Positions 6,135-6,252 of a stretch of 6,252 nucleotides of DNA are shown in pieces; positions within the stretch are counted from its first letter, which is position 1, and each line of letters begins with the position of its first letter. The position numbers and the translations under genes are program-made. The stretch lies in the NCBI GenBank assembly GCA_029067255.1, contig JAIEEW010000055.1:1-6252 (forward strand). The letters run 5' to 3'. This DNA is from Clostridia bacterium (GTDB taxonomy: Bacteria; Bacillota; Clostridia; Christensenellales; UBA3700). The notes under the pieces are model-generated. The model had not been told where the DNA came from. It saw nothing but the letters and a program-made list of their open reading frames with translations, and ran no database searches.

Positions 6135-6252
6135 ATGTATAAAGAAAGTTACAACGAGTGGTTGATAAACGTAAACGACGAACAGACAAAAGAACTTGTC
6201 GCGATAGCGGACGACGACAAGGAGATAAGAGAGAGATTTACTCTGCCTTCGG
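6135..6252 (+). CDS. Phospho-sugar mutase (phosphoglucomutase/phosphomannomutase type), N-terminal fragment
   Basis: Only the first 39 residues are in the window; the gene runs off the right edge. The fragment reads MYKESYNEWLINVNDEQ, then a KELVAIADDDKEIRERF helix and LPS. This is the lead-in typical of Firmicutes PgcA-like alpha-phosphoglucomutases (YxxWL, then eeTkeEL, then KEIedRF), which comes just before the FGTxGxRG segment of domain 1. Such enzymes interconvert glucose-6-phosphate and glucose-1-phosphate for cell-wall and glycolipid sugar nucleotides. The catalytic serine loop lies beyond the window, so the call rests on the N-terminal pattern alone. Start evidence is good: AAAAGGAG (6123-6130) lies 4 nt upstream, behind its own strong promoter. 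Confidence 0.7.
   Translation, partial: MYKESYNEWLINVNDEQTKELVAIADDDKEIRERFTLPS

Noticed and set aside
1..6252. CRISPR array, toxin-antitoxin pair, retron, or anti-phage system
   Set aside because: No regularly spaced repeats, no reverse transcriptase or effector-like genes. Every sizeable + strand gene has a recognisable housekeeping, sporulation or recombinase identity.

Overview
The window looks like chromosomal DNA from a spore-forming Bacillota, probably a clostridial lineage. The main reasons are an unmistakable spoVT followed by a SpoVB/YabM-type flippase and a two-domain MazG protein. This is the same order as spoVT-yabM-yabN in Bacillus subtilis. Strong AGGAGG-type ribosome binding sites and a mix of AT-rich spacers with GCG/CGC-rich codons fit this. 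Species-level placement is not possible from the sequence alone.

Layout, all on the + strand. (1) At 2-730 is the C-terminal catalytic part of a tyrosine recombinase, cut by the window edge. A perfect GAAA-tetraloop intrinsic terminator follows it (744-768). (2) From 769 to 1026 lies an AT-rich, gene-free spacer. It carries a degenerate repeat of the GTCATTCTGAGCGAAGCG type, in forward and inverted copies about 150 bp apart, and a probable spoVT promoter. (3) From 1027 to 5403 is a compact run, spoVT - spoVB/yabM - mazG(yabN) - dus. Its junctions are a 1-nt gap, a 32-nt overlap and a 17-nt overlap, the last with a TTG start, so it is almost certainly one transcript with translational coupling. 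(4) trmL follows 60 nt later. (5) A clear extended -10 sigma-A promoter starts a new unit. Its first gene, truncated by the window end, looks like a phosphoglucomutase/phosphomannomutase.

Functionally the run joins late sporulation control (SpoVT, a forespore regulator in B. subtilis), lipid-linked precursor or polysaccharide flipping for cell wall or cortex (SpoVB/YabM), nucleotide-pool housecleaning (MazG) and two tRNA modification enzymes (Dus, dihydrouridine; TrmL, wobble 2'-O-methylation). In B. subtilis the genes after yabN are yabO, yabP, yabQ and divIC, and the gene before spoVT is mfd. Both flanks differ here.

Nothing in the window demands a new biological system. The points most worth a second look are the degenerate methylase half of the MazG protein, the T7 homopolymer at the dus stop (a one-base change would extend the frame into an ATGA overlap with trmL), the miniature repeat element upstream of spoVT, and the recombinase in the place usually held by mfd.
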